A stretch of DNA of 8,256 nt from the NCBI GenBank assembly GCA_029939875.1, contig JAOZSC010000090.1, positions 1-8,256 of the forward strand, in the 5' to 3' direction. This stretch comes from Desulfobacterales bacterium. GTDB taxonomy: Bacteria > Desulfobacterota > Desulfobacteria > Desulfobacterales > JAFDCJ01. This document shows, piece after piece, positions 6,301-8,256 of the stretch; position 1 is the first letter of the stretch, and every line of letters starts with the position of its first letter. The notes under the pieces are model-generated. The model worked only from the letters and a program-made list of their open reading frames with translations, had not been told where the DNA came from and ran no database searches. The position numbers and the translations under genes are program-made.

Positions 6301-6565
6301 ACGTGGCAAAGTTCGTATTACGCAGCTCGCTGACAGCGTAGCGCTTAGCTGACTCCATGATATACTCCGCCCGCCGGGCGTCATTGGGCGTTGCCGAGCT
6401 GGTGGTGGCGGTGGTAAACAGGGAGATGATGATCACCCCCAGCACGCCGAAAATCAATACCACCACGATCAGATAGACCAGGACGGTTCCACGTGCGGGC
6501 AAAATCAGAGTCAGCAGACCCCGCCAGGGGCCGGGTTTTGTGTTTGGGTATTTGGGTGGTTTCAT
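3335..6565 (-). CDS. PilX-like pilin fused to a lectin-like domain and an eight-repeat PQQ-like beta-propeller
   Basis: This 1076-residue protein is probably a pilus or pseudopilus tip adhesin; that role is inferred. Residues 1-80 resemble PilX: a class III leader ending PARG26, then a hydrophobic helix (TVLVYLIVVVLIFGVLG, about 27-50), then RRAEYIMESAKRYAVSEL (64-81). Position +5 after the predicted cleavage is Tyr31, not the usual Glu. Residues 82-380 are beta-rich and unrecognised. Residues about 384-535 look like the first half of an L-type lectin (concanavalin-A) fold: GAGLVFGLVNA (427-436), ELLGYAG (452-458), MGLEFDTRTNYDP (482-494). Residues 572-901 are eight PQQ-like repeats of the pattern (V/I)xSSPA...IYFGSDDGxLYAV...W. 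Residues 957-1062 look like the rest of the lectin fold, with FRFGFTAATGSGETQ (1036-1050). Nine cysteines all lie outside the propeller. It is the last gene of the minor-pilin operon, 68 bp after its neighbour, with a weak GAG ribosome site. Confidence 0.88.
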   Translation of the reverse strand: MKPPKYPNTKPGPWRGLLTLILPARGTVLVYLIVVVLIFGVLGVIIISLFTTATTSSATPNDARRAEYIMESAKRYAVSELRNTNFATSTIDALNGQTYNVESSGAFTINVFGPWFDANADINCPIGISPSLCSLPLTVPEGKIPEGFTIPAGLWVVNYDHIGTDFDLYTSRNPVLAGSSVTAGATTLTIASDGDIVVAEGERICLAVKPSKYSQSLASGDNLYVQRVAKDFFPEYNGAISINRRNYVYERLVDTGDPNEVVLENITAASMPNALTPLWFTVTNPGDNPYSGEFIVLSPRNHIVIPSATVGAVKITGKLEDGVNLYDTFPAQAMARKADITADDLTSNLSEKETDQNQNFIQTDTDADTLNMGGEVTAGAGSTEFGAAWYNADKNIGGRTDFCRVGACQFDTGIRAFFILDFSDTGAGLVFGLVNAFDNTIDSVGGDIQASELLGYAGDSRRRADGLFFLDGWGWGLRPPKMGLEFDTRTNYDPLFENNLEYCSDNLNLKTGTRNDPLENDKHTVQYVFWGSDNPDDLNIPCRGSSNNGHVPQSYDDNRHNAPQPWVFDTPTGNVDSSPVAASDGSIYFGADDGNVYGVNPDGNGKPGWPVNVAGPVKSSPALNSDESVVYIGSDNGFYAIAAHNPGGTASWQRTGIGAVKSSPSVLSDKIYFGSDNGHLYAMQGAATRWQYPAASDSPLGAVKSSPAIASDGTIYFGSDDGHLYAVHDDESSASLQWQYPATVSIGAITSSPAIDGNIIYFGSDDGHLYAVHDDESSASLQWQYPATGSIGAVKSSPAIGSDGTIYFGSDDGNVYAVGSDGTLKDGWPFSTGDAVQSSPAVDSQGNIYFGSDDGFLYALYPNGTLNWQYYTSGNVRTRPAIKNSTVYVGTWNDELVALSPPVEVFNFRKNETATDRYLVAYNASPAATNPYLYDDPDTGISVLSPNWLSNPLGDTPNPRPWAIRMEVNREAPVSPSLNWRYTLKTWVRQCANNDCRNVTGTFFNDTRVVYNPTKSANLQQTIEFEDPDPAKFENFRFGFTAATGSGETQSITIKSFALSLIRPGDPEITEDPDWP
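3863..4852 (-). repeat. Coding repeats: eight PQQ-like propeller blades
   Basis: This segment encodes residues 572-901 of the pilin fusion. Eight units of about 38-46 codons begin at DSSPV (576), KSSPA (618), KSSPS (661), KSSPA (704), TSSPA (750), KSSPA (795), QSSPA (837) and RTRPA (877). Each carries a (I/V)YxGxxxG-like strand, and most end in a W-containing segment. Eight blades is the normal size of a closed PQQ-type or BamB-type propeller. The first and last repeats are the most divergent, as expected at propeller ends. No PQQ cofactor role can be inferred from these repeats alone. Confidence 0.88.
4187..4424 (-). repeat. Recent duplication of one propeller blade
   Basis: The 103-bp segments 4187-4289 and 4322-4424 are offset by 135 bp (45 codons, one blade) and by my count differ at only 6 positions, four of them C/T or G/A pairs on the plus strand plus two others. 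Both encode the stretch YFGSDDGHLYAVHDDESSAS and the following LQWQYPAT. The other blades are much less alike at the DNA level, so this is either a young tandem duplication or gene conversion between blades 4 and 5. Confidence 0.9.
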
Positions 6566-6633
6566 GATGATCTCAATAATTTGGAGTGCCGTCGGGCTTT
6601 ATCAAAATCGCGCTTACTGAATGCCAGCGGCCG

Positions 6634-7146
6634 TTACCAGATTTTTTCAATCATGTTGCGCGGAAAAATCCGGGTTGTGAATTTCTTGTCAATATCCTCC
6701 AGGGTTAGCTCAACATCAATAATAGCGAGCTCTTCGGTTGGCGGTGTTGCGGTGTCGCCGTCCAGGTTCATATAACTGTAGGACAACAGGTTTAACGCTG
6801 TAACATCCTCCAGCAGCGGGTAGTCAGGCGAGTCGTTGACTTTGAGCTTGACCTGATGCTCGGCATCAACATAGGAAAGGGTCCGCGTTCCGGTCATATT
6901 TTCGTTTTTATACGTGATGGAGGTATGGGACGGCGTACCTTGAATTTCGTTGATATTTCGCAGCTCCAGGCTAATGCGATCCATGGCCATCTGCGCGTTG
7001 AAGGCCCCGTCGGCGTATCCTTTGGCTTTCAGGTAGCCGTTGAGCCCGGTGTAAAGAAAAAAACCGGTAAAGGTTGCGATGATGCCGACCAGCACGATCA
7101 CCGCGATGAGCTCGACGAGTATGAGGCCACGCTGGTTATTCATCAT
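6634..7146 (-). CDS. Minor pilin / pseudopilin, PilW/GspJ-like
   Basis: This 170-residue inner-membrane protein should be cleaved and N-methylated by the prepilin peptidase and join the tip or base of a pilus. The leader is MMNNQRG, with cleavage after Gly7. It is followed by LILVELIAVIVLVGIIATF, with the conserved Glu at +5 (Glu12). The +1 residue is Leu rather than the common Phe. The soluble part has the MAMDRISLELRNI pattern (about 49-61) seen after the helix in PilW/GspJ proteins, then a beta-rich region with no cysteine. Its ATG overlaps the upstream stop by one base (TGATG, at 7148-7144) and lacks a clear ribosome site, so translation is probably coupled. Third position in the operon suits PilW/GspJ, but the exact class is uncertain. 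Confidence 0.85.
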   Translation of the reverse strand: MMNNQRGLILVELIAVIVLVGIIATFTGFFLYTGLNGYLKAKGYADGAFNAQMAMDRISLELRNINEIQGTPSHTSITYKNENMTGTRTLSYVDAEHQVKLKVNDSPDYPLLEDVTALNLLSYSYMNLDGDTATPPTEELAIIDVELTLEDIDKKFTTRIFPRNMIEKIW

Positions 7147-7580
7147 CAGTAATTGACTTTCGGGTCGCCGGCATCCTTGCGGCTTTTGGTCAGCAACGTC
7201 GTCAGGTTATTGCCGGGGGATGCCACGGTGACTTTCAGGTTGTTGCTGGTCCCCGAAGCCGCTGGGCTTTCATTGCCCGCACTGTCAAACTCGATGTATT
7301 GCATGGTCGCATCTCCGCTGAATTGTGAGAACACGGCCGCAAGGGCGGTATCCGGATTATTGTTTATCTTCGAAGTATAATAAGCGATGATTTCATCGAG
7401 TTTGCCCTGGGCCTCTGCTTCACCGGCCACCAGCTCCACCGATTTCCAGCTGTTGTTCAGGGCGGTGCCCATGAAGTGGATGAAAAAGGCCGACAGGATA
7501 CCAGCCACAATCAGGGTGGCGATGACTTCGATCAGGGTAAAGCCCCGTGAGGCTGTATAATTGAGCTGGAGGCGTTTCAT
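7146..7580 (-). CDS. Minor pilin / pseudopilin, PilV/GspI-like
   Basis: This is a 144-residue type IV pilin-like protein. The 13-residue leader MKRLQLNYTASRG is followed by the classic FTLIEVIATLIVAGILSAFF, with Glu at +5 (Glu18), so a prepilin peptidase should cut after Gly13. The soluble portion is short: a helix continuation with EAEAQGKLDEIIAYY (about 58-72), then a Ser/Asn-rich tail with no cysteine. It starts immediately after the stop of the preceding gene (TAAATG, no gap) with no evident Shine-Dalgarno sequence, which suggests translational coupling. Second place in the operon and the short length suit PilV/GspI, but I assign that class mostly by order and general resemblance. Confidence 0.85.
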   Translation of the reverse strand: MKRLQLNYTASRGFTLIEVIATLIVAGILSAFFIHFMGTALNNSWKSVELVAGEAEAQGKLDEIIAYYTSKINNNPDTALAAVFSQFSGDATMQYIEFDSAGNESPAASGTSNNLKVTVASPGNNLTTLLTKSRKDAGDPKVNY

Positions 7581-8120
7581 TTACTTGGTAGTCACTAATC
7601 CGGTTTCAGGGGTTATGACCAGTTCCCGCGACAGAGAAGCATCCCCGACAGCTGAAATCGTAATTTTCAGCGTATTACCGGTGGCGACGGGGGTATTGGT
7701 TGCTTCGTCGTCGTCGTCGGTGTAGGAATGATAGGGCTTGCCGTAACGGTCGAAATAAACCTTAAAGGCAACGTTAAGGGCATTCATATTTATCCCGAGA
7801 TCCGGCAATGAAATTATAGCGTTTTTTTCCCGGGGAAATTCAACGGCATTTAAAGAGATGTCGGACAGCCAGTAATCGTTTGTGTCGCAGTTGAACACCC
7901 ACACCTCGCCGCGCTTCATGGCCATGGACTGGGCGTAGCGGATCTGGTTGCGGATCTTGTCCACCTGCCCCACAAAATTTATTCGATCGCTGCCGATTGA
8001 CCGTGTGAATACGGTTGCCGCGATAATGCTGATGAGCACTAGAACGACGACCATTTCAAGCAGGGTGAAGCCGTAGCTGTTGCGGTTCATTCTATTTTTG
8101 TTCTTTTTTCGATGTGGCAT
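7581..8120 (-). CDS. Minor pilin / pseudopilin, GspH/FimT-like
   Basis: This is the first gene of the pilin operon. The prepilin motif is NRNSYG followed by FTLLEMVVVLVLISIIAAT, with Glu at +5. Next come the GspH/FimT-typical IRNQIRYAQSMAMKRGEVWV (helix plus first strand), FDRYGKPY, and the ending ELVITPETGLVTTK, which matches the usual C-terminal 'I-x-P-x-TG' of this family. I use the ATG at 8120 (179 residues, 17-residue basic leader). The ATG at 8090 would give a 7-residue leader, MNRNSYG, and is equally possible; neither has a good ribosome site. A longer TTG start at 8177 is rejected because it coincides with the -35 box of a strong promoter. Four Asp codons in a row sit in a (TCG)5 tract at 7705-7719 (plus-strand reading). 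Confidence 0.85.
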   Translation of the reverse strand: MPHRKKNKNRMNRNSYGFTLLEMVVVLVLISIIAATVFTRSIGSDRINFVGQVDKIRNQIRYAQSMAMKRGEVWVFNCDTNDYWLSDISLNAVEFPREKNAIISLPDLGINMNALNVAFKVYFDRYGKPYHSYTDDDDEATNTPVATGNTLKITISAVGDASLSRELVITPETGLVTTK

Positions 8121-8148
8121 TCTTGCTTTATCGTAACAGATTGTATTT

Positions 8149-8177
8149 ATTATATTATTTCTTAAGTTGGAAGTCAA
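8149..8177 (-). promoter_or_regulatory. Strong sigma70-like promoter of the minor-pilin operon
   Basis: On the minus strand, TTGACT (8177-8172), a 17-base spacer and a perfect TATAAT (8154-8149) form an almost ideal promoter. Transcription should begin near 8142, giving a leader of about 22 bases to the ATG at 8120 or about 52 bases to the ATG at 8090. No other promoter-like site is evident between the four pilin genes, which fits a single transcript from here to 3335. Confidence 0.75.
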
Positions 8178-8256
8178 GCAAAAGCTGCGATCAAACGAGG
8201 ATGTGAACTAGCTGAAATTGCAGGGTAAAATCAGTTTGCGCTTTAATGCCTGGTTT

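Noticed and set aside
8121..8177. Longer N-terminus for the first pilin starting at TTG 8177
   Set aside because: The TTG is the -35 box of a TTGACT-N17-TATAAT promoter, so the transcript starts downstream of it.
8191..8256. Open frame on the minus strand entering from the right edge (21 codons, stop at 8193-8191)
   Set aside because: Too short to recognise; it could be the end of an upstream gene or chance. I see nothing else supportable in 8178-8256.

Overview
The window looks like bacterial chromosome from a Gram-negative, probably an anaerobic member of the Desulfobacterota (Desulfobacterales-like). This is inference: it rests on the pairing of acyl-CoA degradation genes, a 'PDP-CTERM' exosortase-type sorting signal and a minor-pilin operon, not on a marker gene. 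The genes are moderately GC-rich. The intergenic stretch at about 2123-2405 is markedly AT-rich.

Left region (1-2122): two acyl-CoA metabolism genes are transcribed divergently from a 305-bp intergenic region. A thiolase runs leftward off the window edge (minus strand, 3' end missing). A complete acyl-CoA dehydrogenase of the isovaleryl/long-chain type runs rightward. Each has a recognisable sigma70-like promoter. Together they would carry out the first and last steps of a beta-oxidation-like pathway. A perfect 16-bp inverted repeat starts on the last base of the dehydrogenase stop codon.

Middle region (2123-3334): an AT-rich stretch carries a 33-bp tandem duplication and a sigma54-like element. 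It precedes a secreted 233-residue protein with a Sec signal peptide and a PEP-CTERM-type C-terminus (PDP variant). A strong rho-independent terminator follows. The rest, up to 3334, holds no gene I can support.

Right region (3335-8177, all minus strand): a tightly packed minor-pilin operon is read from a near-consensus promoter at 8177-8149. The order of transcription is a GspH/FimT-like pilin, a PilV/GspI-like pilin, a PilW/GspJ-like pilin, and a giant 1076-residue fourth protein. The fourth protein starts like PilX. It carries an eight-repeat PQQ-like beta-propeller that appears to be inserted inside an L-type-lectin-like (concanavalin-A-fold) domain. In classical type IV pilus clusters (fimT-pilV-pilW-pilX-pilY1) the minor pilins prime the pilus and a separate beta-propeller protein, PilY1, sits at the tip. 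Here the last pilin and a propeller/lectin adhesin are one polypeptide, so the operon plausibly encodes a self-contained pilus-tip (or pseudopilus-tip) adhesion complex. This fusion is the most interesting item in the window. The thiolase/dehydrogenase genes and the CTERM protein show no evident functional link to it.
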